DNA from: Planctomycetota bacterium
GTDB taxonomy: Bacteria > Planctomycetota > Planctomycetia > Gemmatales > Gemmataceae
Length of the DNA stretch: 32,140 bases
Direction: 5' to 3'
NCBI GenBank assembly: GCA_016200155.1
Contig: JACQFG010000310.1
Location: 1 to 32,140 of the forward strand
Shown: positions 16,446 to 23,667 of the stretch, one piece after another
Numbering within the stretch: the stretch's first letter is position 1
How the letters are laid out: each line of letters opens with the position of its first letter
Position numbers and translations under genes: made by a program
The notes under the pieces: model-generated
The model's database searches: none
Told to the model about the DNA's origin: nothing
The model's input: the letters and a program-made list of their open reading frames with translations, nothing else

Positions 16446-16802
16446 TCAGGGTTGGGACGAAGGGTTGGGACGGATAATGCGGATGAACCGGTTCGCCAAG
16501 TTCGGCGCGGCCGAAATGGCGTCGTGAATGCGCTGCGCCAGGCCCGCGTGGTTCTGGGGGTCCTGGGTACAGGAGATGATGCCTTCGTGCGGCTGACCTT
16601 GTCGATGAAGCCGGCTGAAATCGGGATGATTATGGGTAAGGACAGCACGTTGGCCAGCGATGGCATCCGCGAGAACTTCCGCATCAGCAATGCCCTGGCC
16701 AGCCCGACCCGCCTCCTGGACCGTCCGCACGTCGTGCCCGAGGCGGCGCAACTCCTCGACAACCGGCAGAGGGAAATCCTCATCCGCATAGAGCCTGGCC
16801 AT
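16446..16802 (-). CDS. DUF5615 family PIN-like toxin
   Basis: A 118-residue protein with the DUF5615 (PIN-like, Mut7-C-related) pattern: it starts M-A-R-L-Y-A-D7-E-D9-F-P, with the conserved acidic pair that would bind metal, then L-G-H-D-V, then R-A-V-L-T-H-N-H-x-D-F and H-x-G-I-I-S-C-T. Members are presumed RNases and are the toxin partner of DUF433 antitoxins. That is exactly the neighbour here: the DUF433 gene ends 6 bases upstream, so the two are translationally coupled. The length is normal and no key residue is missing, so the pair may be active. Confidence 0.85.
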   Translation of the reverse strand: MARLYADEDFPLPVVEELRRLGHDVRTVQEAGRAGQGIADAEVLADAIAGQRAVLTHNHPDFSRLHRQGQPHEGIISCTQDPQNHAGLAQRIHDAISAAPNLANRFIRIIRPNPSSQP

Positions 16803-16808
16803 GAATGG

Positions 16809-17063
16809 TTAATCCGCCTCGTTGTCGCGAATGTCCTCATCGATCTCGGCGGGATGCTCTCGGTAGTAATCCCAGACCGTGCGGAGGTCTTCGGGCGTCA
16901 GTCCCACGATGTTGCCCAGGATCTGCTCGTCCGCCGCACCCAGCCGGCGGGAATTCACCAGGCCCCAAACCGTGATTCGCGTGTTGCGAATGCAGGCCCT
17001 TCCACCGCATACGCCTGGCGTCTTCTGAACCCAGCTGCTGGTCGTCTTCAAATTGGTGGCCAT
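16809..17063 (-). CDS. DUF433 family antitoxin
   Basis: An 84-residue protein with the DUF433 helix-turn-helix-like fold: V-Q-K-T-P-G-V-C-G-G-R-A-C-I-R-N-T-R-I-T-V, then the Asp/Glu-rich helix region with I-V-G-L-T-P-E-D-L-R-T-V-W-D-Y-Y-x-E-H-P. Family members are the antitoxin and DNA-binding partners of DUF5615 toxins. Two adjacent ATG codons are possible. The second (17063) stands 7 bases from a perfect GGAGGT (17076-17071) and is preferred over 17066. A strong extended -10 promoter lies 23 bases upstream, so the mRNA leader would be very short. Confidence 0.85.
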   Translation of the reverse strand: MATNLKTTSSWVQKTPGVCGGRACIRNTRITVWGLVNSRRLGAADEQILGNIVGLTPEDLRTVWDYYREHPAEIDEDIRDNEAD

Positions 17064-17085
17064 CATGCGCACCTCCTTCGCCGGC

Positions 17086-17094
17086 ATTATACCA
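17086..17094 (-). promoter_or_regulatory. Extended -10 promoter of the DUF433/DUF5615 pair
   Basis: TGGTATAAT on the minus strand (17094-17086) is a perfect TGnTATAAT extended -10 element, 20 bases before the first ATG of the antitoxin gene. No good -35 hexamer is present, as expected of extended -10 promoters. The TAA within TATAAT is also the stop codon of the small HicB-like remnant upstream. Confidence 0.6.
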
Positions 17095-17191
17095 AAGAGA
17101 TGGCCGCCTCGGCACTGAACGCAAACGGTTCCGCTCCCGTGGCCCGGTAGCCGTTGCCCGCAATCGGTTCGACGAGCACGGAAATCTGCAT
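17087..17191 (-). pseudogene. Truncated HicB-like antitoxin remnant (34 codons)
   Basis: A 34-residue reading frame starting M-Q-I-S-V-L-V-E-P-I-A-G-N-G-Y-R-A with GGAGG 6-7 bases before the ATG. The opening resembles small planctomycete proteins of HicB-like type (strand V-L-V-E, then G-N-G-Y-R-A, then E-P-F, then S-A-E). In those the frame normally continues for 60-80 residues. Here it ends at a TAA inside the promoter of the DUF433/DUF5615 pair, as if that pair had been inserted into or fused next to it. Family assignment is from memory of the motif and is tentative. It might also be expressed as a short peptide. Confidence 0.5.
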
Positions 17192-17290
17192 GGTTGAACC
17201 TCCACCCATTTCGGCCCGCATTTATTCTACCGCATGAGCGGAGACAACGGGGCCTGGCAGTTTTCCACGCGCCGACACACCGCTGCAACC

Positions 17291-17326
17291 GGAAAAAGTG
17301 TTAGGAGGGTCCTGACGCCTTTTTCC
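17291..17326 (-). terminator. Probable Rho-independent terminator of the zinc-ribbon genes
   Basis: GGAAAAAG (17291-17298) pairs with CTTTTTCC (17319-17326), and an inner TTAGGA/TCCTGA stem extends the hairpin. It lies 26 bases beyond the stop codon of the zinc-ribbon/coiled-coil gene, and the descending arm on the minus strand is T-rich. The rest of 17192-17351 holds no gene. Confidence 0.5.
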
Positions 17327-17351
17327 CCTTCCGCAGCAAAAACGAGCTTTC

Positions 17352-17891
17352 TTAGCCCTGAAACTGCTGGCAACTCGAATGCTTTTCTCGCCCAAACAAC
17401 CGGCCAAAGAACCCGATTCCGGCCCCGCACATGATGCACACGTTTTTCGACCGCCGTTCATTGATTATATATTGCTTTCTTTCTTCCTCTGCACGCCGCC
17501 GCGGTTCTTCTTCCTGGCGTTTCTTTGCCTCCTCTTCCCGATATTTTGCGGTTTCAACTTGCATTCGGGATAGCTCATCTTGCCACTTTTTCTCCTCGGC
17601 TTTAATTACATCGACGGCCTTCTTGATGGCAGAGCATCCGTTGCACTCTTTCTGCGCGATGACGTTTTCAACGTTCGTTATGAGTTTATCGAATTCTGAT
17701 TTGAAATTTGGAAATCGCGGAGCGTGACCACGCAGAGGATCTCCAAAACGCCAATTCATGGCGAAGAGACGTGCGATTGAACCGGGAACATCGTAATAAA
17801 GTTAAAGTAGTTGTCCCAATGTTTCACTATCAATTGACTGGACCGATATTATTTGAAGGAGGATTTCCGAAGCTTTACGATAATCACGCAT
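17352..17891 (-). pseudogene. Zinc-ribbon/coiled-coil protein gene broken by an in-frame TAA
   Basis: A single frame runs from an ATG at 17891 to 17352, interrupted only by TAA at 17802-17804 (codon 30). The upstream ATG has a perfect TAAGGAGGT ribosome site whose TAA is the stop of the preceding gene, so translation from there is strongly expected. Yet only the part after the TAA looks like a full protein (135 residues from an ATG at 17759 that has no ribosome site). That part has a Lys/Glu/Arg-rich coiled coil (about 55-100) and a C-terminal zinc ribbon C-x2-C-G-A-x2-G-F-F-x-R-L ... C. The same ribbon motif opens the neighbouring TPR protein. Function unknown. It is either a recent nonsense mutation, a short leader peptide plus a restarted gene, or an assembly error. 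Confidence 0.55.
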
Positions 17892-17902
17892 GGTCAACCT
17901 CC

Positions 17903-19162
17903 TTACAACATCCCGTAGAGCATTTCAATCTGACGTTTAGCTTGCAGTATGGCTGGTTTACCGCCACTCAGTTGCAGAGCTTTGTCAAGACAGTCCAATC
18001 CGGATTTCACCTTCGGTTTATTCATCCCGATCTGCCCGAGCTGTGAGAGGCACATCCCCTTGAAATACCATGCCAAGTGGTTCCCACCATCCAGTTCAAT
18101 TGCCTTGTCAAAGTACGTCAGAGACTTTTCCGCGTTTTGCTGAGGGGCGATGCCCGGTATTTGCTTGCGCCATACCGATTCATCCATCTGATACAGTGCT
18201 AATCCGCAGGTAAGCCAGCCGGACGCTTCGCCAGGCAGGGCCTTGACCGTGATAAGGGAGCATTTGAAACTCTCTTCATATCGCCCGGCATCGGCAAGGT
18301 CTCCAGCGGCCTTGGCAAGGTTGTCCCAACCGTATTTCTTGACTAGGGCCGTTTCTTCATCAGACAGATCGACTTGCTGTTTCTGTTTCGGGGTAACACC
18401 TGGTTGCGGGTCCGCAGTCTCGTATGACGGAAATGAGGCCCGCGCGGGAGGCGCCGCCCTCGGGTTAGTTTGGGGAGCTACCGGTTGGGCTGTTGTCTGG
18501 TTCTGGGTCGCAAGTTTTTCGGGAAGATCGGTGGACGACGTTGCCGGCGTTGCAATGCTCATGAGCATTTGGACGGCCTGGCGAATGGGATTCGGAAGAG
18601 CAAGGAGTTCTGCTTCTGACATCCCCGGTCCGAGATGTTCTCTTAACCCCATGAACTGAATCATGATCTCCGTGGCAGCCTTTCCTTGACGCAGAAGTTC
18701 AACGCCACCGACGGGTTCGGGAGGCCTATTGAGCAGAAAGAATCCAGACCATGCACTACGGAGCATCATTCCGGCATACCACTTGAACAGATCATAGGTT
18801 TCCGGTGTATCATCGACCAACTTCACCGTCAACCGCTCGGGAGTGGGAAACCACCATGTGAGGATGAACGAGATGTTGGTCCGAATGGCATCGATTAGCT
18901 CGATGGCAAGTTGGTTGCCCGCTTTCCGATAGTACTCGGTGGCAAACGTACAGACCGCTGAGAGGTCGGCAATCTTCTGGTCCCGGTAAGAGGAATCCAT
19001 GAGTCGATCGTTGTCAAGACCACCACGTTCGACTAAGACCTGCCAGCATGCCGGACAGTACCAATATTTGGATGCCGTTCCCCGAACCTTCACCCAGGAC
19101 CATAGCCGGGCAAAAAAGCCAGCTTTTGCGTGGCATTGAGTACAGGTCGCTGAGAGGAACAT
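17903..19162 (-). CDS. Zinc-ribbon protein with C-terminal TPR-like repeats
   Basis: A 419-residue protein with no signal peptide, probably cytoplasmic. It opens with a zinc ribbon, C7-x2-C10-H-A-K-A-G-F-F-A-R-L, closed by C36-x2-C39. A helical middle region (about 45-215) is followed by a low-complexity Pro/Gln/Ala linker (about 220-265). The last 150 residues contain TPR-like repeats: A-S-G-W-L-T-C-G-L-A-L-Y-Q, S-L-T-Y-F-D-K-A-I-E-L-D-G-G-N-H-L-A-W-Y-F-K-G and L-D-C-L-D-K-A-L-Q-L. It probably binds a protein partner; the linked zinc-ribbon/coiled-coil gene starts 11 bases after its stop and is the obvious candidate. Base composition is less GC-rich than in the flanking genes, fitting horizontal acquisition. 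A TTGACA/TAGTAT promoter stands upstream. Confidence 0.75.
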   Translation of the reverse strand: MFLSATCTQCHAKAGFFARLWSWVKVRGTASKYWYCPACWQVLVERGGLDNDRLMDSSYRDQKIADLSAVCTFATEYYRKAGNQLAIELIDAIRTNISFILTWWFPTPERLTVKLVDDTPETYDLFKWYAGMMLRSAWSGFFLLNRPPEPVGGVELLRQGKAATEIMIQFMGLREHLGPGMSEAELLALPNPIRQAVQMLMSIATPATSSTDLPEKLATQNQTTAQPVAPQTNPRAAPPARASFPSYETADPQPGVTPKQKQQVDLSDEETALVKKYGWDNLAKAAGDLADAGRYEESFKCSLITVKALPGEASGWLTCGLALYQMDESVWRKQIPGIAPQQNAEKSLTYFDKAIELDGGNHLAWYFKGMCLSQLGQIGMNKPKVKSGLDCLDKALQLSGGKPAILQAKRQIEMLYGML

Positions 19163-19238
19163 GAAATGTACTCCAAAACCGCCTCACACCTTCAGTTTTT
19201 GGCTCGATACAGTTGATTGGTTTTCATGAACTTTCCAA

Positions 19239-19267
19239 ATACTACGCGGTCGCCATCGGAGTGTCAA
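19239..19267 (-). promoter_or_regulatory. Strong sigma-70-type promoter of the zinc-ribbon/TPR operon
   Basis: On the minus strand a perfect TTGACA (19267-19262) and TAGTAT (19244-19239) are separated by 17 bases. Transcription would start near 19232, giving a leader of about 70 bases before the ATG at 19162. Confidence 0.7.
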
Positions 19268-19281
19268 CAAGAAAGGAAACA

Positions 19282-19314
19282 CACCCCGTGAACGAGGTAC
19301 GGTCTATCGGGGTG
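19282..19314 (-). terminator. Possible terminator of the HNH gene
   Basis: CACCCCG (19282-19288) and CGGGGTG (19308-19314) form a 7-bp stem overlapping the HNH stop codon, followed on the minus strand by a T/C-rich tail and then the promoter of the next operon. The loop is long (19 bases), so this is tentative. Confidence 0.3.
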
Positions 19315-19855
19315 CTAGGCCTCGATGCCACCAACTGAAGAGATGAAGCCCCTCATGGCATTCTATACAAACCGCGCTCAGATCATCCAGCAGTTCATGC
19401 CCTACACGGTCGTATGTCTCGTGATGGGCCTGAACTGCGGGGCGCACCTCGCAATAGACGCAGACCCCGCCCGCCGCTTCAATTACTCTTCGACGCAGAG
19501 CCTGCCATTCAGGACTTGTGAGATACTGCCCATACCGCCGCCACCACTCAATCGACCGCCCCTGATTGAGTTGATTGGTCACGGCCGCGTTGATGGGACC
19601 GAAGACGGCGCGAAACCGTTGTTCCGCTTCATCGTTCCAAGGAGGAACACTTTCTGGCGGAACCCCATTAAGAACGCTGTAAGGCAACTCGCTACCCCAA
19701 CGTCGCCCGCAGTCCGGGCATTGCGCGCGAAGGCGAATCCGGCCACGCTTGTCTACTTTGTGGCGAACCTCCCGACGAGGACATTTGCACGGCAGCGCCG
19801 TGGCAACAATCTCCTTGTGGCGATGGAAGTCATATGACGGTCTTGCGATGTCCAT
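19304..19855 (-). CDS. HNH-type nuclease-like protein with N-terminal zinc ribbon
   Basis: A 183-residue protein. The N-terminal part has Cys pairs C23-x-C25 and C46-x2-C49 (zinc-ribbon-like). The C-terminal part is an HNH/His-Me-like finger: Y-L-T-S-P-E-W-Q-x-L-R, then C132-x2-C135, then A-H144-H145-x2-Y, then D-D-L-S-A-V-C163-x2-C166-H167-x3-H171. Two CxxC knuckles around an A-H-H-x-x-Y and a final C-H-x3-H are characteristic of HNH endonucleases of the McrA-like group, where the first His is the general base and the last binds metal. A DNA-cutting role is therefore likely. The target is unknown; such stand-alone HNH genes are common in phages, mobile islands and defence regions. The ribosome binding site is weak. 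Confidence 0.75.
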   Translation of the reverse strand: MDIARPSYDFHRHKEIVATALPCKCPRREVRHKVDKRGRIRLRAQCPDCGRRWGSELPYSVLNGVPPESVPPWNDEAEQRFRAVFGPINAAVTNQLNQGRSIEWWRRYGQYLTSPEWQALRRRVIEAAGGVCVYCEVRPAVQAHHETYDRVGHELLDDLSAVCIECHEGLHLFSWWHRGLAPR

Positions 19856-19969
19856 TGTGAAACACCCACAGACGGCCTAACGTGGATCAGGCCGCGCGTG
19901 TGCGCAGCCAGATCCGGTTGTCTGTTGATCTCTGAAGCCGCGCCTGTTGGCGTATCGGGTCTTACAAAG

Positions 19970-21271
19970 CTAGCGTTGCTTCTCCGCGGCAAAATAGGCC
20001 CGGTACTGCTGTTCGCGATCCATATGCACCAGCGGCGGCACCCGATCAACAGCATTGTCGCCGCCCACCAACTCGAACGAGATCCCCAACGGCGTGCGGC
20101 CGGGGCGCTTGAAGCGGCCGCCTTCGTAGTCGCCGCCCCAGTAGTCGCCGATCGCTATCATGTCGAAGCGCGTGAACGCTTTCTTCTGCGGATCGTAAGT
20201 CAGCACACCGCTGAGGCGAGAGTCATAGCCGCGCTGCGATTTTGCGGGGTCGGCGTCGGTTGTCAACAGGGCAGTCCCCTGCAAGCGCATCCGCAACGTC
20301 GGGGAAACCTGTTCGACGGTCAGCGTCAGCGTGCCGGTGCGTATCTGCTCGAGACTCCAGGAACCCGGCAAGCCGAAGGTGCCGTTGACCAGATGGTAGC
20401 GGAAGAGGCGTTTCTGGATGGCATCGGGGACGGGGAACGTGGCTCCCTTTTTTGGATCGGCCGGGATTAGCGATTTCCATTCCGCCTCGGTGAGCCAAAC
20501 GTTGAAGTGCGCCGGCTCCGTGTAGATGGGATTCCAGTCGGGATAAAGGACCTTGTCCTTGAGGTCCGCCTTGGTGATCGTGGCGAGTTCGCCGCGCTCG
20601 TTCTTTTTCAGGTTGCGGGCAAAGGACCTCAGGATCAATCCTCCTACCGGCGGCGTGCAGCGGTCGGCCTCGGGCGGCTTGACTTCCTTGCCTGCAGGCA
20701 AAGCCTTGCGTTCTTCATCCGTCAGCAACTTCCAGTTCTTGAGGCCCGTGTTCAGCGCCTCGCGGGCGCCGCCGCCGCCGTTGCCGCCGGCGAGTTTCTT
20801 GCCGCTCGGCGTCGTGAGCACAAAGCAATTTCCGCCGCTGGGATGGCGATTCGCCTTGATGAAATCACCGTCCTGCCCATCGGTCTTGGCCAGCCAGTAG
20901 AGCATGTGACCGTTGATCGCCACCGCCACGCAATTCTCTTTCACCAGCGGTGCAACTTGATTGACGCCGAACCGGCCGTCTTGCACCCCCTGGTTTCAGC
21001 ACGTCCCGAGCGGTTCGCCGGCCATGTACCAGAGCAACAGGGGCTTGCCTTCCTCGGCTGCCTTTTTCCGTGCCGCATAGATGTTGGAACTCGGCATCCA
21101 GGGCACCTGCATCCACTGCGAATCGTCAGGCCCCGGCGCGATGAGACGCTGGAGCTTCTCGAGCGAATCCGCCGCCGGCTTCTTCGTCGGTTGCGCCGCC
21201 GTTTGCTGGACGCCGACCATGAGGCCCACGACCAGCGCGAGCGACCTTTTGATCCGTTTGATTGCATTCAT
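19970..21271 (-). CDS. Candidate selenoprotein: exported thioredoxin-like protein with in-frame TGA (Sec92)
   Basis: One reading frame of 433 residues if the TGA at 20996-20998 (codon 92) is read as selenocysteine. The ATG at 21271 stands 8 bases from AAGGAG; residues 1-27 form a signal peptide (cleavage near T-A-A-Q). Before the TGA comes W-M-P-S-S-N-I-Y-A-A-R-K-K-A-A-E-E-G-K-P, then L-L-L-W-Y-M-A-G-E-P-L-G-T-C, the strand-then-Cys pattern of thioredoxin-like folds. After it come N-Q-G-V-Q-D-G-R-F and a further 330 codons without a stop, with uniform codon use. The redox pair would be Cys91-Sec92. A stem-loop of SECIS form follows the TGA. The esterase gene ends 35 bases upstream on the same strand. 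Selenocysteine is inferred: no selA, selB or selC lies in the window, and a nonsense mutation in a formerly intact gene is the main alternative. Confidence 0.7.
20944..20993 (-). promoter_or_regulatory. SECIS-like stem-loop directly after the in-frame TGA
   Basis: Counting from the base after TGA, positions 3-6 (CCAG) pair with 49-52 (CTGG), 9-15 (GGTGCAA) with 41-47 (TTGCACC) and 16-23 (GACG, bulged G, CCG) with 27-33 (CGGCGTC). The apical loop is G-U-U at positions 24-26. Known bacterial SECIS elements have a loop with a G among its first bases about 16-37 bases after UGA, which is met here. The folding was done by hand. Confidence 0.6.
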
Positions 21272-21306
21272 TGTCATCACTCCTTGTTATTTGATCTCTG
21301 GCGTGG

Positions 21307-22281
21307 CTACTTCGCGGGCGGAGCGAGGAGCTTGATCATCCCTTTGCCGAGGGCATCCCCGACGAGGAAGTAGGTTTCCGCGTTGCCGAACTCGTGGTGG
21401 CCGTGCGTGGGGTTCGGTGAGTCCTTGGGCAGCCGCACGAAATCGTGGGTCTCGACGAAGATCACGTTCCCCTTGAATTCCGGTCGGCTGGCCGCGTTGG
21501 CCTGTGCTTTCCGCAGGGCTGCCCACGCGCCCGGCGCTTGCACCCAGGGGCCCGTCAACTCGCCGATCACGACCGGCAACTTCGGGGCGTTGAGATCCTT
21601 GCGCACGTCCTTGATCAGGTTCACCAGGTTTTCCTCGTATTGCGGCACCGCGTTCTTCGGATCGACGCCGTCGTTCCAGCCGTGATACCAAACGAAGCCG
21701 GCGAGTTCATGCCCCTGGCCTTTGTAGCCTGGGAAATCCGTCTTGAGATTATCGAGAGCCTGGCGAACTTCCGCGAGCATCTTCTTGTAGTAGGCTCCGA
21801 CTTCACCGCCCGAACGCGGCGGCCGGAAATCCTTGTAAAGACTCTTGCCGCCCCAGGCCGTCTTGATGAGCAGAACTTGACTGCGCACATGGTCACCAAC
21901 GACATGGCCAAATTGCAACTCAGGGCCGAAATGGTGTTTGCCGCCGTAGATACTGAAGCCGATCGACAACGGCCCGGCGAGCAACGGCTGTTTCTCGCGC
22001 TGATAACGAACCCATACGTCGTTGCGAACCGTCCAGTCGCCCTTATCGTTCTTGAGATGCTTGAAGAGCGGGGCCTTGGCCGGGTCGTTTATCAAGGCAT
22101 TCAGCGTTCCTTTGCCGTCGTTGTAGTTCTTGCCGTCGAGGTCAACGACCGCTTGCCCTTCCATGTTCGACTGCCCGGCCAGAATGAACACTTTGACAGG
22201 CTTCGGAGTGTCGCCTGCTTGGACAGCCGAGAATCTCAGAGCCAGTACACATAATGCTGTCGCGAATGTCGTGTTGTTCAT
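21307..22281 (-). CDS. Exported sialate O-acetylesterase-like (SASA family) esterase
   Basis: A 324-residue exported protein with a signal peptide (about 1-22, ending S-A-V-Q-A-G). It belongs to the carbohydrate esterase/SASA branch of SGNH hydrolases: V-K-V-F-I-L-A-G-Q-S38-N-M-E-G carries the nucleophile Ser38, T-A-W-G-G-K-S-L is the oxyanion Gly block, W-Y-H-G-W-N-D-G (near 204) is the third block, and T-H-G-H-H-E-F-G-N-A-E near the end carries the His. Family members remove acetyl groups from sugars. The upstream AGGAA has good spacing to the ATG at 22281. Downstream, after 35 bases, is the candidate selenoprotein; upstream is a small membrane protein gene. The three probably form one transcript. 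Confidence 0.85.
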   Translation of the reverse strand: MNNTTFATALCVLALRFSAVQAGDTPKPVKVFILAGQSNMEGQAVVDLDGKNYNDGKGTLNALINDPAKAPLFKHLKNDKGDWTVRNDVWVRYQREKQPLLAGPLSIGFSIYGGKHHFGPELQFGHVVGDHVRSQVLLIKTAWGGKSLYKDFRPPRSGGEVGAYYKKMLAEVRQALDNLKTDFPGYKGQGHELAGFVWYHGWNDGVDPKNAVPQYEENLVNLIKDVRKDLNAPKLPVVIGELTGPWVQAPGAWAALRKAQANAASRPEFKGNVIFVETHDFVRLPKDSPNPTHGHHEFGNAETYFLVGDALGKGMIKLLAPPAK

Positions 22282-22335
22282 GATTCATGCTTCCTGGTTG
22301 CGTCTGCCACTTGAAATAGGTTTTCCATTCGGCCT

Positions 22336-22491
22336 TCATTTGCCGTTTTGCTCGACCTCTTTGATCCGCGTTTCCAGAGCCCGGTCGCTGGCCATCGCGC
22401 CGGGGTTGCCAGTCCAGCGTCGCCTGATTGTCAACGCAATTTTCTCGACAAGCAAGCCCGATCCGGAGACAATCAAGAAATAACCCGCCAA
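22336..22491 (-). CDS. Small single-span membrane protein with TTG start
   Basis: A 51-residue frame, TTG at 22491 to TGA at 22338. A GGAAGGA Shine-Dalgarno stands 5 bases upstream of the TTG. The peptide begins (M)-A-G-Y-F-L-I-V-S-G-S-G-L-L-V-E-K-I-A-L, a single membrane helix, then a basic turn T-I-R-R-R-W, and ends in a charged helix (A-L-E-T-R-I-K-E-V-E-Q). This positive-inside layout is that of many small inner-membrane proteins. It lies 54 bases upstream of the esterase gene on the same strand. I do not recognise a family. The start codon is unusual, and the frame is closed 6 codons further upstream by a TGA. Confidence 0.5.
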   Translation of the reverse strand: MAGYFLIVSGSGLLVEKIALTIRRRWTGNPGAMASDRALETRIKEVEQNGK

Positions 22492-22588
22492 GGCGATCCT
22501 TCCACTTTCTCAAACCAGGACGAGGCGATCGTGCGAAAACTCACTGTAATCCTCACAGCAGAAGCGACTGCTAAATAGGAGCACGATT

Positions 22589-23479
22589 ATGCATGTCGTG
22601 AAAACGCTCATCCTCACGCTCGCGAGCATTGCCATTATTGCACCGATGAGCGTCGCGCAGCAGCAAGGCACTCCAGCGCCGCCGGTCAAGAAACCGATTT
22701 CGGAAAAAACGGCGCTGCCCGAAAGCTGGGACTACGCCCCATCCATGAAGAAGATCGCCGCCAAATTTCGTGGCAAGGAAGGCGTGGTCATTCATGTCGG
22801 CGGATCGATGACCATCGCGAATCCCTATGGAACCTGGGCACGCATTGGCAAAGGCAAGACGCCGGAGGACACCGCCGTCCTGAAATGGATGCACACCGAT
22901 ACGAAGGACAAACGCGACGGCTGGTGGCTGTGCCGAACCGAGGTCGTCGACTACCGGGCCTATACTGCCGAGAGCGGGCTCAAGTCGGCCATGCTGTTCG
23001 CCGGCGGCAAACGCGGCTTGCCTACGCTGGAAAAAATGCTCGACGAGTATCAGCCGCGCATGGTCACGATTGAGTGCGGCATCTACGACGTCGAGGACGG
23101 CGTCGCGCTTGACGACTATCGCAAGAACATGGCGAAGGCGCTCGACCTGATCCTCGACCGCGGCGCGATCCCCGTGCTCAACACCATCCCGCCGTTCAAA
23201 GCGCAACTCGAACGAACCAAGCAATTCAACGAAGCTCTGCGAAGCCTTGCGAAGGACCGAGGCATTCCGGTCCTTGATCTGGAACGTGAGGTCCTGAGCC
23301 GTCGCCCCGACGATTGGTTCGGCACTCTCGTGGACCGCATCCACCTCACCGCGAGCCAAGCGGGCGGAAGTCCCAGCGCCGAGCCAACGGCCGAGAACCT
23401 GCGCAAGAGCGGCTACCAGCTTCGCGGCTGGCTGACCGTGCAGAAGATCGCCGCGATCAAGCGGCGGGTGCTGGATTGA
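22589..23479 (+). CDS. Exported SGNH/GDSL-type hydrolase
   Basis: A 296-residue exported protein, with a signal peptide over about residues 1-24 (S-V-A-Q). SGNH blocks: V-V-I-H-V-G-G-S73-M-T (nucleophile Ser73 in G-G-S), T-I-E-C-G-I-Y-D167 (equivalent of the G-x-N-D block, with Tyr in place of Asn), I-P-V-L-N-T-I-P-P-F (197-203) and D249-R-I-H252-L-T (catalytic Asp/His). It is a distinct, SGNH-like esterase of unknown substrate and is not closely similar to the other two esterases of this window. TAGGAG precedes the ATG. It is read divergently from the small membrane protein/esterase/selenoprotein operon. The frame stays open for 49 codons after its TGA stop. Confidence 0.8.
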   Translation: MHVVKTLILTLASIAIIAPMSVAQQQGTPAPPVKKPISEKTALPESWDYAPSMKKIAAKFRGKEGVVIHVGGSMTIANPYGTWARIGKGKTPEDTAVLKWMHTDTKDKRDGWWLCRTEVVDYRAYTAESGLKSAMLFAGGKRGLPTLEKMLDEYQPRMVTIECGIYDVEDGVALDDYRKNMAKALDLILDRGAIPVLNTIPPFKAQLERTKQFNEALRSLAKDRGIPVLDLEREVLSRRPDDWFGTLVDRIHLTASQAGGSPSAEPTAENLRKSGYQLRGWLTVQKIAAIKRRVLD

Positions 23480-23629
23480 GAACAGGCGAAGTCACCGGAA
23501 GAACCCCTCGAACCGCCCATCTCAAGAACGACATTGCAGAAAATGACCGACGAGCAAATCAGTCCGCTGCGCGAACAAGTAAGGCGGCTTGAAGGCGCAC
23601 TGCACGCGGTTGGTGCGGGCAGTAAATGA
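23480..23629 (+). other. Open continuation of the SGNH reading frame beyond its TGA stop
   Basis: After the TGA at 23477-23479 the same frame continues for 49 codons to a second TGA at 23627-23629, with protein-like content: P-E-E-P-L-E-P-P-I-S-R-T-T-L-Q-K-M-T-D-E-Q, then an amphipathic helix L-R-E-Q-V-R-R-L-E-G-A-L. It may be a lost C-terminal tail (nonsense mutation) or a 28-residue ORF from the ATG at 23543, which has no ribosome site. No SECIS-like hairpin follows the first TGA. Confidence 0.3.
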
Positions 23630-23667
23630 GCCCATGCCGAAACGCACGATGCTCTGAGACGTGTGAC

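Noticed and set aside
17802..17804. Recoded stop (selenocysteine) in the zinc-ribbon gene
   Set aside because: The codon is TAA, which is not used for selenocysteine, and there is no redox context.
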